Source: Cokeromyces recurvatus (taxonomy: Eukaryota; Mucoromycota; Mucoromycetes; Mucorales; Mucoraceae). From it: DNA of 64,000 nt. Positions within the stretch are counted from its first letter, which is position 1. Each line of letters opens with the position of its first letter. The stretch covers positions 463,001 to 527,000 of the forward strand of contig NW_026251403.1 of NCBI RefSeq assembly GCF_025118155.1, given 5' to 3'. Under the pieces are notes generated by a model. That model saw nothing but the letters and a program-made list of their open reading frames with translations. It was not told the DNA's origin and did no database searches. Of this stretch, positions 23,146-35,975 are shown piece by piece. Made by a program: the position numbers and the translations under genes.

Positions 23146-24376
23146 CTACATTTTTGGTTTGTGTGTGGTTATTCCTATTCTCTGTTTAGTTTTAAAGTCA
23201 TCTTTGCTATTACGACTCCATGGTACAACCAGACATTGATGTCTAATGGTTTAGTCAGTATAACTACTTTAGATAGGGCCGATATATACATATATATAAA
23301 TATTAGTTACCTTGTTATAGCTAAAATCTCTCCTTTTTCGTTCCAAATTTCGCCGTCAAGATCAAATCGTCCATTTATTATGTGTGGAGTGATAAAATGA
23401 GCCATAATTTGTTTACCAGAGGGCTTCCTTTTGAATTGTATTTCTAATTGCATAGTTGGACACCACACAGGTTCCTTTAAGATCGCAGGACCAAGAAGTG
23501 AGGGTGGAGTGATGAACATATCACACCAATAAGGAATACTCTTGAAATCGATAGGTCTGCCATCAGAAAATGCCATGGTTTGCGTGACTTCAGGAACACC
23601 GGGTTCTGTATCGTTTATCGGAAAGGAGCTCATATCAAAATACGCTGTTAGATATTCGCCCATAAATAGATAACTATAAGGTTGAAGGTGATTCATTGTA
23701 GGAGGTGGCGTCGGGTTTTTATGATAAAAAGTAGGTCCTTGCTCGTTATCCATATTACCCATTGTAAAAATACACTGAACCTTATCAATCCAGTCAGAAG
23801 GGTTATAGTTTATTAATTCAACTAAAGGCTTTAGGTCTTTTCTTTGTTTAAGAGTGCATCGTCCAACACAGTACCCTTTGTTACTCATTTTAAGTTCATG
23901 TATTTCTAAAATTAGATCACCAGGTATAGTCTTGCTAAAGAAGAAGCAATTGAGGGCAACAGGGTCTGTTTGATATTTATTAGAAAAGTGTTGAAGTACA
24001 CTATCGATCATGATACCCATTACATATCCTAACATTCATATACAATTTATTAGCGTATATTTATTAGTATACTTTAATGATTATTATTATTTTCTACCTC
24101 CCTATACAGGAATGGTTAGAGTTTATATTAGTTTTCAGTTAAACGACAACTTACATGAGGAACATCACCAATACACCATTTCTTTTTGATGATAACAGTT
24201 AAAATACTTCGGACATATACATACATACATTTATATATATACAATAGATTACTTACATCGCTGGCAAAACCTCTGTAAATGTAAGCGTTCTTATCTGTCT
24301 TTCCCAAAAATGAAGTATTTGTAACCTGATCAAAAGATGAGATAACTGCTTGCTGTAAGGCTTCTGAAGTATTCAT
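23146..24376 (-). CDS. Acyl-CoA thioesterase-like hot-dog protein
   Basis: Proposed exons (complement): 24376-24257, 24181-24155, 24028-23311 and 23242-23146, about 320 residues. Exon 2 (27 nt) encodes KWCIGDVPH. With exon 3 it would give GDVPH-G-YVMG, the N-terminal hot-dog signature of fungal double hot-dog thioesterases (4HBT_3/TesB-like). Exon 3 contains the second hot dog, with WCDMFITPPSLLGP and a QLEIQFKRKP strand. The final exon completes AITRHQCLVVPW, another family motif. The exon 2 to 3 junction is one base out of phase with every GT-AG choice I tried; the other junctions agree. Either a base is missing in the assembly, the splice is unusual, or the gene is damaged. It probably hydrolyses acyl-CoA; the substrate is unknown. 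Confidence 0.65.
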
Positions 24377-24606
24377 ACTTACAAAAAATAAATAAAAAAA
24401 TAAAATAAAATAAAAGAAAATGAGAAAAAATATATCTATAGTTTAATTTATATAGAAAAAATAATCGTGGAACAATAGTATTACTAAATTTTTAATTATG
24501 TAATATTTTTTTATTTAGAAATACGTTTGTACAATTTTAACAAACAGCCCTTTTTTTTTTATTTTTATTTTTTTCATCTATAATTTATAATTTTACACTA
24601 GTTATT

Positions 24607-26521
24607 TTATGACCGTGTACTGCTACTATGATTACTATTGGCAACAGTAGTAGTCATCATTAATATACCAGTGCCGGGTAAAGAAGACGCTATATTTCGA
24701 TAACCTAATGCTGTACCCTGTTCTTTTGAATAAAGTGATTGTTGATCAAAATAACGTGGCTTCTTAATTTGTTCATCTGCAACAGTTGAAGCAATTAATG
24801 TTTCTGTTCGTTGCCGTTTTTTTATTACGTCTGTTTTCATTGAAAGTGGTCGTTGTTCATTATGTAATTTTAAACTATATACATATAAAGTTAGTATTTT
24901 ATCAGCATACAGATTAAAAAAAAAAAGAGTACTTACTATAATCCACATGCATTACAAAGAGGTGAACCTTCAATATCGCGTCTCCATAAAGGTGTTTTTG
25001 TTGTACCACAATTAGAGCAGATTATTTTCTGTTGATGATGTTGTGTTTGTTCAGCTAATGATGTTTCTGATTTTTTTTTTTTATCTATTTCGGTTACACA
25101 TTGTGAAGGACAGTTATCTTTATTCTTCCCAGGGGATGACTTGAAGTGCTTTGGTCTTGGCGTATTATGTAATTTATAACTAAATTGACAGACATATAAA
25201 TATTTATACATATTAATGCATGCTAATTAAAACAAAAGTCTCTATTTACTTACTATAATCCACAAGCATTACATAAGATTTTATCATCAGTAGATCTTCT
25301 CCATAAAGGTGTTGATGTTGTATTACAATTGCTACAAATAGACGGCTTTTCATTATTAGTAGAGTTTGAAATAGTCGAAGAGAAATTACTGTCATTATGT
25401 TTTGTTTTTGATAAAGTATTACTGTAAGGATCCAATTGAAAAGTGCTATAATAATGGTGCTGTTGCTGGTGCTGTTGCTGTTGCTGGTGCTGTTGCTGCA
25501 GCCGCTGCTGCTGTTTTAACAACATAGGTTTGTCTTTTAGCTCTGTTTCTTTCTTTACAAGTTTATGATGTGAATCATTTTCAGGTATAAAGTTGAGCTG
25601 TTGAGAAGATGAATTCATTAAATTTTTCTGCTGTAAATTGGTTGGGGCTCTTTTAGCTGGAGATAAAAGACGTTCAGCAGAAGCTAATGTTTGTGGCGGT
25701 AAAGTAGCTAAAAGTTTATTATGAAGTGTAGCATTTGGAATAGTTGTTAGAGCAGCGGCGGTAGTTGCAGCAGCAGCAGCTACATAGACTGCATTGTTAT
25801 AATCTACTACAAAGCTTTGTTGTTGCTGGATATTATTATCTGCGGGTATTGTCATTGAAGGTATATTTGTTTGATCAGTAGAGAATAGTGAATTAATCCC
25901 TGAAATAGGATTCACTACTGGAGTTGATGATATCATTGGAGTATATGACGTTTCCTGTAGTGTTGTTTCGGGATAGATTGAGGTATAAATAGGTGAACGC
26001 TGTTGTTCCCATGAAGATGCATTATTAAAAGAAAAATTGACTTGATCATTAGAATACATAAAATCTTCTTGCATACTAAGAGGGAATATATCTTTCAATT
26101 CGATCATTTGGTTTCCTTCTTGGTCAGAAGTGAATTGGTTCAATATAAAGTTTTCAGTTCCAATTGCTGGTTTAATTTCGTCTAAACTATAATTTAATAC
26201 TGATTCTGGCGTTTCATTTTGTAGCATAATAGTATCTCTTTTTAAAGTTGAAGCAGTAGCAACTTCACTCGCTTTTCCCATATTTTCCGTTGTCTTTATT
26301 GACCATTTTTTAAATTTTGAATTGGACTTGATATCGTTGCCCAAAATAACATTCTGTATAAACCATAATCTCCAAGATAAATTTTCAAGTCTAGAACCAT
26401 TTTCAAGAGAGTCTTTTACTTTAGTACAAACTCTCCATGTTTTCGATAATTCATCTTCATTGAGATTTGAGAATGGAAGAAATGAATCATTTCCTTTAAT
26501 CTTTAACACGATGGGAGGCAT
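24607..26521 (-). CDS. GATA transcription factor with two zinc fingers (AreA/Gaf1 class)
   Basis: Three exons (complement): 26521-25254, 25179-24937, 24874-24607; 592 residues. The N-terminus has the LSWRLWF box typical of fungal AreA-type nitrogen regulators (DUF1752 region, residues ~45-55). The middle is Gln-, Ala- and Ser-rich (activation-domain-like, with a polyQ/His tract at ~365). Two GATA fingers, both C-x2-C-x17-C-x2-C with TPLWRR and CNACGL, sit at ~400-425 and ~460-485. Each is followed by KLHN and a basic tail. Introns cut both fingers after the same Tyr, in phase 2. The C-terminus is basic with KKRQR. A nuclear regulator of nitrogen or similar metabolism is inferred. One finger is the AreA norm; two is the SreA-type count, but without the Cys-rich linker. 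Confidence 0.88.
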
Positions 26522-28400
26522 GATTACTATCTTTTTTTTTTACTATAAGTGAAAGAGAGAAAAAGGAAAAAAAAAAAAGAAAAAAGAAAAGAAAAAAAGA
26601 AAAAAAAATAATTAAAGCTTAATGGAAAAACGGGTAAAAAATAAAAATAACTTCAAAATCACACATACATAAAACAGCATCATTTTTTCATTCACTTAAA
26701 GAAATAGCACTACCTTTGTTTTTTTTTCTTAAAAAAAAAAAGGGGCAATGAATACAAAAGAAAGGAAGACATATCTTAATTAACTTTTGTCTATTATTAC
26801 GTTATTAGCCATCATATACATATTTTGTGTGGTTGCAGTTTATAGATTACAGCATAAATTTGCAAATTTTATAATCTCCGACTGATGCATTATTACAAAA
26901 ATGAATGTCGATCCAAAGTAATTTATTCTAATAGTCTTTACATTTGTTATTTAGGCCAATAAAATGAACAATTAAAATGTAACCAAACATCTGACAAGTG
27001 CATTTGAGTTATATACATGTCTATATTTTTATAGAAAATAAACATACACACATACAAAAAAAAAAAAAAAAGCGTAAGACATAATAAAAGGCTTGAACTC
27101 TGACGGTTATATAATACCAGTAGCTTCTTGTTAATAAAATCCTTTTGAATGTGAAGATATAATGAATAGTCAGTCTATATGCTCTAGATAACTGTTAAAA
27201 AGAAAAAAAAACATCAAAAATAGTACTGATACCTTACAATGAATGTTTTCAGAATACCAAGATCCCTCTTTAAATACAATACAGAAAAGTGGATATTTGT
27301 TCATTTTATCAAATACAGAATAGAGAAACTTTGAGCAGGTATTCAGTCAAAACAATAGATAGCTTTAGAACACAAACAGTTCATAGTAATCTTATCTTTT
27401 AAGCAAATAAATGAAATGACCAAAGCTTTAAATGTCTCTATATTTTCTTTATGTAGGTTATATTTGTATCATATATGAGAAGTTTATTCATAGAAGAATA
27501 TCCAAGAGCAAATGACAGTTATCAAAAAGTCAATTCTTGAAAACCTTGGATTGTTAGAAGTTTAAAAAGCAATATGTCTATAAAACTGTTTAGGCTGATA
27601 TATATATAAAGGTTAGTTCTTTTTATAGGAAAATAACATATCAATAGATTGCCTTCTATTAAAATTTGCTGCTGAAAGGCTTTTAATTGAAAATAAAGCT
27701 ATAAAGGAAAAGAGAAGCGAGAAAGCATTTTTTTTTTACTAGTATATTATCTTTTCTAAACCTAGGAGAAGAGAGTGCATGTAAAATTACTACTTATTTA
27801 ATCTTGTAAATACTGGCTAAAAGTCGCAAATCCTAACGCCTAAAGACATAAATTTTGTTTTAAAGGTCATATAATAAAAAGAAAACCTCTCAGTAGTAAT
27901 TCAACAATATTATTTTAGCTATGCAGTACAGTCTTTAAGAATCACTCTATTAACCTTTTTAATGTCTTTTTAATTATAAGTATGTAAAGAAATATATCAG
28001 TATAGTTTATTATGATAACTAGATGTATCTTTAAATATTTCCGGCGTATGCATATCTAAGGGTTGAACTCAATCATCTTCCAAGAAAACCATCAAACATT
28101 AGATAGCAGAGTGAGCACCGTTAGATGTATTCATTTATTAAATACAATGTTTTTGAATAGAAAAGAAGTCGATTATATAAGAAATCATATACGCTAACAT
28201 TGTGCCTAAAGCATTTAATCATTCATATAATATTCTTCTAATGTGTATGAATAAACACATTAATGTATATATATATGTGTGTGTGTGTATTCTTATTTCT
28301 TAGTGTAAAAGAGAATTATAAAAATGAATGTAGACTTGATAGATATTTATATAAGAAATATCATATTTATAATATATTATATTATTATTATTTTTTTTTT
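26522..28400. promoter_or_regulatory. Long 5' region of the GATA gene
   Basis: 1.9 kb without a supported gene, between the GATA start codon and the Gid9 stop codon. The first 70 bases are purine-rich (AAAAAG repeats). A GATA-factor gene often has a long regulatory upstream region (family knowledge). I see no clear binding-site cluster. Confidence 0.4.
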
Positions 28401-29986
28401 CTACGAAATAAAGACCTTTTTAAGATCTTGCATTGTATATACATCGCCAGTTCTAGGACATATAATTTTACCATCAAATTTCATTGCCATATCTTGTAAT
28501 GCCTAAAAAAAAATAGATATAAATATATATTTAATACCATATAAGATATTCACATTCATTATTAGCTTTTACATCAAAACTATAGACTCTTCCGTTTGGT
28601 AAGAGCATAGGTGGGTTATCTTCGTTCATTATTTTGCCACTAATACGACAGACAATTGTCGAATTTACATGATGACTCAAAGGTAGTTTCTCTGCTAAAC
28701 TACCTAAAGTCTGGTTATCACAAATGGGACAGTTCACATTTTGATTCTCATGCTCATAACATTGAGGTGTCTTTAAGGCTGATAATCCAGCTTGTAAAGT
28801 AATTGATAGTAGAGGATGATGAGTAAGTAAACATAAAGCATAATAATCTGTTCTAAATTGTTCAATTAATTCTTGCCAACGATTGGGATCATAAAGATCC
28901 TATATAAATGATAATTTGTTAATAGGTATAGTCTGGATATATAAATATATACCTTATATGGCTGGCATTCAGTATCGCTTTTATAAGCTAATAATCCCAT
29001 TGCTTGTCCAATCCTTTTATATTCAGTTGTCTTCCATGGTGCTAAATATTTTTGAGCATAAGTAATCGCCTCTAAGCCCTTATTTGATCTTGCTAACTCA
29101 ATATGTTCTTGCAATCTTAAATTAAATTCCAGTTTACTCTATAAGTATAAAAAGAATATTCATTTAAAAATTATTCCATAGTCAACTGTAGTTCATTTAC
29201 TTTTATCTTCCTTAAGGTGGATTTATTCTCATTGCACCAAGATAAACATTCTTTACAACTGCGATTTCTTAACGCTTTTTCAATTTTTTCTGACTGAGTG
29301 AATAGTTGAATGTCCACTAAATCCTGCAAAAATTATATTTCAGCCTATATACGCTTGCTGTATTTATAATGTATGCAAATACCTCTATTCCACTTTCCTT
29401 TGCAACGCTTTTTGCAGTATTTGGCATATTTTGTCTTAGTAAATAATCAACAACTATTCTATCTAGTCTTGTTTTACTCCATGATATAAATTCTGGTGAT
29501 TTTGGTGTTGTCACATTTTCAATTTCACTTAAATATTGAATTCTTTTTTCCATCCTTTTGGAATGTTCCAATTCGTCATCCTTTAGTTTTTCTAACTATA
29601 CAAATATGTATGTATGTATGTGTATGTGTGTTTGAAAGAAAAACAAATATAAACAAATGGAAAATAGAAAAAAAAAGAGTAACAAATACTTTACTTTGCG
29701 AGTTAATTTATCTACATGTTTTAATAACTCATCGATAGTCTGAGATGCCTTTTCAGGAGATAAACTATTATCTTTAAGACAAATGTCGATTTGGTCTTGA
29801 ATGATGGTTAGTTCTTTTTCGATATATTTATATTGATATCGGAATGACTTTCGAAGTTGTTCACAAGGGGCCTGATAATATAAAATACAAAGATTAATTC
29901 CATCATAAAGAATTATGAAGGTTTCTTATTACCTTAATGAGTGATGGATCCAACTCAATAATTTGATCAGCTTTAATACTATTCAT
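28401..29986 (-). CDS. FYV10: GID/CTLH E3 ubiquitin ligase subunit Gid9 (Fyv10/MAEA)
   Basis: Core RING-type subunit of the GID complex, which ubiquitylates gluconeogenic enzymes. Seven exons (complement): 29986-29933, 29871-29695, 29595-29383, 29323-29201, 29138-28953, 28899-28573, 28502-28401. All six introns are phase 0; 393 residues, close to human MAEA (396). Order: N-terminal coiled coil (~20-100), LisH (RLDRIVVDYLLRQNMPNTA), CTLH (DLVDIQLF, CLSWCNENKS), CRA region (QAMGLLAY, LQAGLSALKTPQCY), then the atypical RING with CPICD, C-R-I-S-G, LPNGRVYS and a final CPRTGDVYT. It shares a 258-bp promoter region with the CHY-zinc-finger gene. Confidence 0.95.
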
Positions 29987-30244
29987 TTAATTAAAGAAAG
30001 TTATATTGATATTATAAATGGAAGAGAAGAAGAAATAAGAAGAAAAAAAATAAGCAAATAAGAAATAGTAGTTTGAATTACATTGTTACGTTTTTTTTCC
30101 ATTGAAAGAATTAAGTGTTGAAGTTATGCTTTAACGATAGTCACGGAATTTCAATTTCCGGATATAAATTCAAAAATCTTGATTCCTTTATTTTTTTATT
30201 TTATTTTATTTTATTTTATTTTTTCATTTTTAAAATAATATTCA
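29987..30244. promoter_or_regulatory. Bidirectional promoter, Gid9 / CHY zinc-finger gene
   Basis: Only 258 bp separate the two start codons. In the middle (~30144-30160) lies CGGAATTTCAATTTCCG, an inverted CGGAA...TTCCG motif, one of few GC-bearing palindromes nearby. T tracts and ATTTT repeats (~30190-30225) follow on the CHY side. Confidence 0.5.
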
Positions 30245-33149
30245 ATGGTCGAGAAAACAAATAAAGTAGCTACAAGGCCTCAACCTGTCACAGTAAGTAT
30301 TTATTTTTATTTTAATTCTATTATCTGATCTTTTTACTCTTGTTTAAATTATTCATAAATAGAACACAAGTAATCCCGAAAAAAGAAAACTCGAGTTGAT
30401 TCAACTTGAAACTCGTTATAAGTCAACCTATCGACTTGTTAGGTACTACCAAATAAAACAGATTATTATTTGAATGTTAAATATTATTATTTCTTTTAGC
30501 GATAATGATAGAGAAACTATAATTAGACTTTCTATTAAACCGTCAGACCCTGATTTCCCATATGAACTAGATTCGCTTAAGCTTCAACTATATATCCCTA
30601 TAGAATATCCTAAAAGCCCGTGCTCTGTTCAGGTTCTTAATTCAGATATACCTAAAGGATTTGCATTGTAAGAGATAGCACTCTTTTTTTTTTATCGTTG
30701 TACTCTATTTTAATTAATTCAATTCATCGTATAATAGTAACCTCGAAAAAGGATTTGCCTCTCATGTAGATCCTTCAAACTCAAAAATCCATCAAACACT
30801 TGTTCGACAGATGAATTGGCTCGATCGTAATATGGAGACTTTATTGCAACAAGCGCCTGCTCCTACTGTTCGCTTTGTTTCCAATAGTAGTCGAGCTTCT
30901 TCAGCAAATAAAAAAAATGATGATGTTCATGCTAATACTACCGCAGTATCCGAAACGCAACAGTCACAACCTGCCAATGTTACTGCGGCCAAATCTCAAA
31001 ATTCTGAAAGCAGTTCATCCAAGTCATTAAAAGACCTTCACGTTAGTAATCACGATACTGCGGTTGATTTATCAAAACCAATCATAGTTCAAGCTAAAAA
31101 AATCGAATCCTCTGAAAAAAAGGAAGTAATCCCACAGCATAAATATTCAAAAGAAGAAATTGCTAATGCAGATAAAAGACGCAAACAAGAATATCGACAA
31201 CTTGAGACGCGTTTTTGTGATAGCTTTAAGACAATAAGGTACCGTAATTAAGAAAAAGAAAAAAAAAAAATTAACAATATTTTTTTAATAATAATTTTTT
31301 TTTCTTTTCTTTTTAAGAACGAATTCAAAAGAAACACTCATTACACTTATATTAATCATTAACGATCCTGAGTTTACTCAAGAACATTTAATAGGAGGCA
31401 AAGAGCTCCATATTAAATATCATATACCTATATTATATCCTCTTGAACCCTGTTATGTTGATATCGAAAATAAGCAATTAGATAAAACAAGAGCAAAGTA
31501 AGTAAAGAATAATGTATAGCAAGTTAGGATCTTTGATATTTACCTTTATATTAGTTGGGTTTCTTTAGGCTTTAGTGAGCATGTTACAAATGGAGATTAT
31601 ACATTATTTGAGAACCTTAATTGGTTAAATCGTAATTTGGAATTACTGTTAAGCTCTCCACCTCTGCAAAAAACCGAAGAACAAATAGAAGCAGAAACTA
31701 TCTCTAGTGAACAGCAAAAACATTTAAAACCTCCTTCAAAGAAGGATATTTTGACAAAGTCATCGTCTCAAGAGCATATAATAAGCCAACAAAAACCATT
31801 TGAGGCAAAGAAAATATCTTCGTTATTTGAAGAGGATACTAGTTTTAAAAATAATAGGGTTATTATCGTGAATGATCCCAGTTTAGCTTACGGACAAGCT
31901 GATGAAGAAGATGTTGAAGTTGAATTAGCTGAAGGGGATGAAGACATATCACCCTTTGTAGATCATCAAAATGATACCGAAAGTGAAGATGAGAAAACAA
32001 AGACTTTAGTTGGACTTTCTCAACCTGTTGTTCGTAGAGGAACAGAGATTCGTTTGATTGATCCAAAATTGGAAAATATTTCATTATTTCGTTGTGCTTT
32101 ACTTCACATGATGGTTAAATGCGCTCGTTGTAAAGAAACGGTAGAAGTGGAAAATATTAAACCCGAAGAAAATGAAAGAGTAAGCTCTTCTTCTTCTTCT
32201 TCTTCAAATACTTCAGCTTCTAAAACAGAAAGATGGATGCCTTGTCCAACGTGTTCATCTATTTTAGGAATTAAATTTCATGGAGGTTATTAACATATAC
32301 TTGTATGTATAATAGTTTTTTTTTTAAAACTAACATTCCACTGTTTTTTGAATAATTTAGAACTTGTACATCAAGGTGCCTTATCTATTGGGTTAGTTCA
32401 GCTTGCAGGATGTACAGCTTATGATATTTTACCTTCAGCTTATATCGGTACATGTGGTTCTTGTATGGCAGATATGTCAACAGCTATTCGATTATCCCCT
32501 CACGATCCACCTCGTACTATAAGGTGTTTTTCCTGTCATGCAAAAATGACATGTAGTTTAGGCGATTATCGATTTATTAAAATTGGAAGTGAAGGTGGAG
32601 AAAGGTTAAAAGCTAGTGAGCAACAAGTGATGAAGTTGAAGAAGAAGAAAAAGTCAAGGGAAGAACATCTTACGATTGGTGAATCTTTACCTGATCAAGG
32701 CACCTGTCCTCACTATCGGAAATCAAAACGTTGGTTCCGATTTTCATGCTGTAATAAATTATATCCTTGTGATATTTGTCATGACAGCAAAGAAGATCAT
32801 ATTTCAGATATGGCTAAAAGACATGTTTGTGGATTATGTTCAAGAGAGCAAAACATTGTTAGCGGAAAACCCTGTATATGTGGCCATGAATTCGAAAAAG
32901 CACCTCAAAAAGGTGCATTCTGGGAAGGCGGTAAAGGTGTAAGAAATAAAGTAACAATGAGTCGAAAGGTAAATAAACAATTTTTTTTTTTAAAAAAAAA
33001 CCAAATAATAACATTTTACTATTTAGGATCCGCATAAACACAAGGGATTGGGAAAAACAGTATCTAAGAAACAAGAAAGAGTAGGAATTGCTGGTAAAAA
33101 ACAACGCCAACAGAAAACTGAATCATCTACTACTACTACTACCGAATAA
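30245..33149 (+). CDS. RWD-domain CHY-type zinc-finger protein
   Basis: Eight exons: 30245-30292, 30363-30442, 30500-30667, 30738-31238, 31318-31497, 31576-32285, 32361-32968, 33027-33149; 805 residues, all phases agree. Two RWD-like modules occur in tandem. Each starts with a QLETR(Y/F) helix, contains YP-x-x-P, and ends in NWL-x-RN-x-E-x-LL. A Cys-rich middle (CARCKE, CPTCSS, CGSCMAD, CFSCHAK) precedes the CHY finger: C-P-H-Y, CCNKLYPCDICHD, H-V-C-G-L-C and CICGHEF. The last exon is a basic, Gly/Lys-rich tail. Fungal CHY/RWD proteins of this size are conserved but poorly studied; the CHY module in other proteins supports ubiquitin ligases or metal handling. Role here is inference only. Confidence 0.85.
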
Positions 33150-34163
33150 TCCTTATTAGAATAAAGCGGAGACATAAATTAAAGCAAGAAGAGTTTTTTT
33201 CTTTACAGAAGAGCTAAGGAATATGAAATATTGTGGCTGTACTTTCTTTTGCGGTTTAATTTAATATTATACGATAAAAATAAAATAAATACAAAGCTGA
33301 ACTAATAACGAGTTACTTTTCATAATCGTGTTGGCTTTTAAAATATAAATATAAATATGTATTTATATAACGTAGAGGTCGATTCAGGACGTAACCATCG
33401 TGCATACAAGAAAGTTTTCTGTCTCCGAAGTGTTATTAAACCCTTGATTTCTTCGTCATACCAACAACAACAACAACAAAAAGTGTATCCTAAGTAACAA
33501 AATATCGAATTTCTTTTATTACATAAATTAAGGTACTAAACTACCTTTATAACATATACCATGCATTTAAATTATTCTTAAAAATGTTCCAAAGAAAAAA
33601 AAACAAGCTTAATGTTTATTATTATTTGCAGTTATTTAAAGAATCGAGGATATAACTTTATTTAGGCTTTGTTGAGAGAAGCAAAAGAGGACACAGGGGA
33701 ATTGTCTTATAAAATGCCTGAATGCCAAGTTAAATTAATAGATCCCAACATTCTTTACTTTGCAAGTAAACAATCTATAAAAATAGCTATTCATTTGTTT
33801 CTTAACTAGGACAATATTATTGTTGTTATCAACAAATATCGTTAATTAAATAAAGAAATTTTTGCTCAACAAAACTCTTTGATCAGCTTTCTTATCGGTT
33901 GTTATTCTTTCGAAGACTTTTCTTGTTCAACTAAGAGCCTTTATCAATAATTAACTGAATTATTGACTGTTCATTAAATATCAAACAAATACATATTTGT
34001 TTACTTGTAGAGAACATATATTCACGAGTATATTTATTAATCTGTTCATTATCTTTCTCCGTCTTTTTTTTTTTCTTTTAATTCAGAATAATACCAAGTC
34101 TTTTTATATTATCGGTTAAATGCATCGAAGATATTACATCTTTGGCTTTAAAATATATGGATA

Positions 34164-34205
<42 letters not shown>

Positions 34206-35931
34206 ATGCCTTTTTTAAATCAGTGTTAACTAAATTGTTTATCAAATACTTTGTGATTCCCAGTAAGATTTTTATAGGCGTATCTTTGGACGCATAAAAA
34301 GTTTGCAACTTTATCAAATTGCCTGTTTCTCCGTACCTGAAATAATAATAATAAAAAAAACTATATGCAAATAAAGTATATCCAACCTATAACACATTTG
34401 AAATTAAAGTATGCCCATTATGAGTAGAAGAAGCAAGAAGTTAATATTTTATTGTTCCCTTTGTTTACTAGTTAATATAATAGTTGCATATAATTTGCTT
34501 TCTCTTCCTTGAACTCAAATAGTATTTTCTCTATAGACAGAATAATAATAGATTATTGAAACCGCATAGTCTATAATGGTATGATGTGTCAACTTCTAAT
34601 TATAGAAGATAGAATACAAGCAAGATAACTTTATTACATATTACATATTACAAAATACATTACTACATAATATCTTTGTTATTTTCTAATTCACAACCAA
34701 TAAAATTCTACTAGCATTATATTTCTTAGGACTAGCCACGATAATATAAATATCTGTTATCAATAAGTTCTCTTTAAGGGATAAAACACTACATTTTATG
34801 GACTAACTTTTGTAAGAAGTTGCATTGTTTTGAAGTATTATCAGAAATATTATTAATAAAGAGAATTATAGAACACTAATTTTAATTTATAAAATTTGTT
34901 TGAGTCCATCACTTTTTCATGCTTATAGTTAGATTATCCTCCCCTTCAAATAATAATAATAGACAATTATGTAATTTATTATTATGAATTGTAGGATTTC
35001 TTTAAAGTATTAGCAAAAAGGGTTTATTCATTAGATTATATTCAGTACATTCTACTAACATATTACTTCCTTTACTTACCATATTAATTATATAATTAAT
35101 ACTCATGTCTTCTTCTAGCACAGGTATCTTTATTTAAAACATAAAATGAGTCAATTAAGAACTAGTAATATATAGTTCAATTAGCAACTTATATCAACAT
35201 ACTAGTGGCTCTTAATATATATATAGCACGCATAAGCTATAGAAGAAACTATCTAAATCCCCGATTTTCATCTTGTTGAAGAAGATAAGTAATCTAATAT
35301 ATAGTTGTAACGAGATGAAGAAGAGGCAGATAATACTTTTTGTAGGATTTCAAAGTAACAACTTCATATGCTCGGACAGAAACTTCAGAGAAACAAAAAC
35401 AATAGAATTATTAGAAACTGAAGCAAGCGCTTTCATAAGGGAGCATTTTGGAAATTTGCTTCTTCTTCTTTATTGAAAGTCCAACGAGTTATCCAAAAAT
35501 CAGAGATATAGCATGATCAATTTAGGATTAAAGAATTAATGAAAACTAAAAGTAAATTGAAATTAAAGCTATATTATTCTCGATACAATTTTTGATAAGT
35601 ATATCAGCATCATCATTCACCGAACAATATGCGTTTATTATAGATGAGATAGTTATATCAGATATTCTGCTGAATATATGATCATAATCTTGATTTCGAA
35701 TACTATCAAAGCACTTACTATTGGCCAATCCATTATTAGTTTAATTAGCTTAAGTTTCATTTTTATAATGAGGTTATTATAATACACATATATTTATATA
35801 TATAAAGCTAGCTTTTTGCATTTACTTCTTCTTTTCTTTTTGTATCTGTGTGTTAGAATAAAAGACAAACAGCTTTCAATAAGTTATTTACTTAGTCTAT
35901 GTATTTTTTTGAATATCTATTTTCAAGTTTA

Positions 35932-35975
<44 letters not shown>

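Noticed and set aside
35273..35728. Two small ORFs in the 33-36 kb spacer
   Set aside because: Short, no motif, no splice support.
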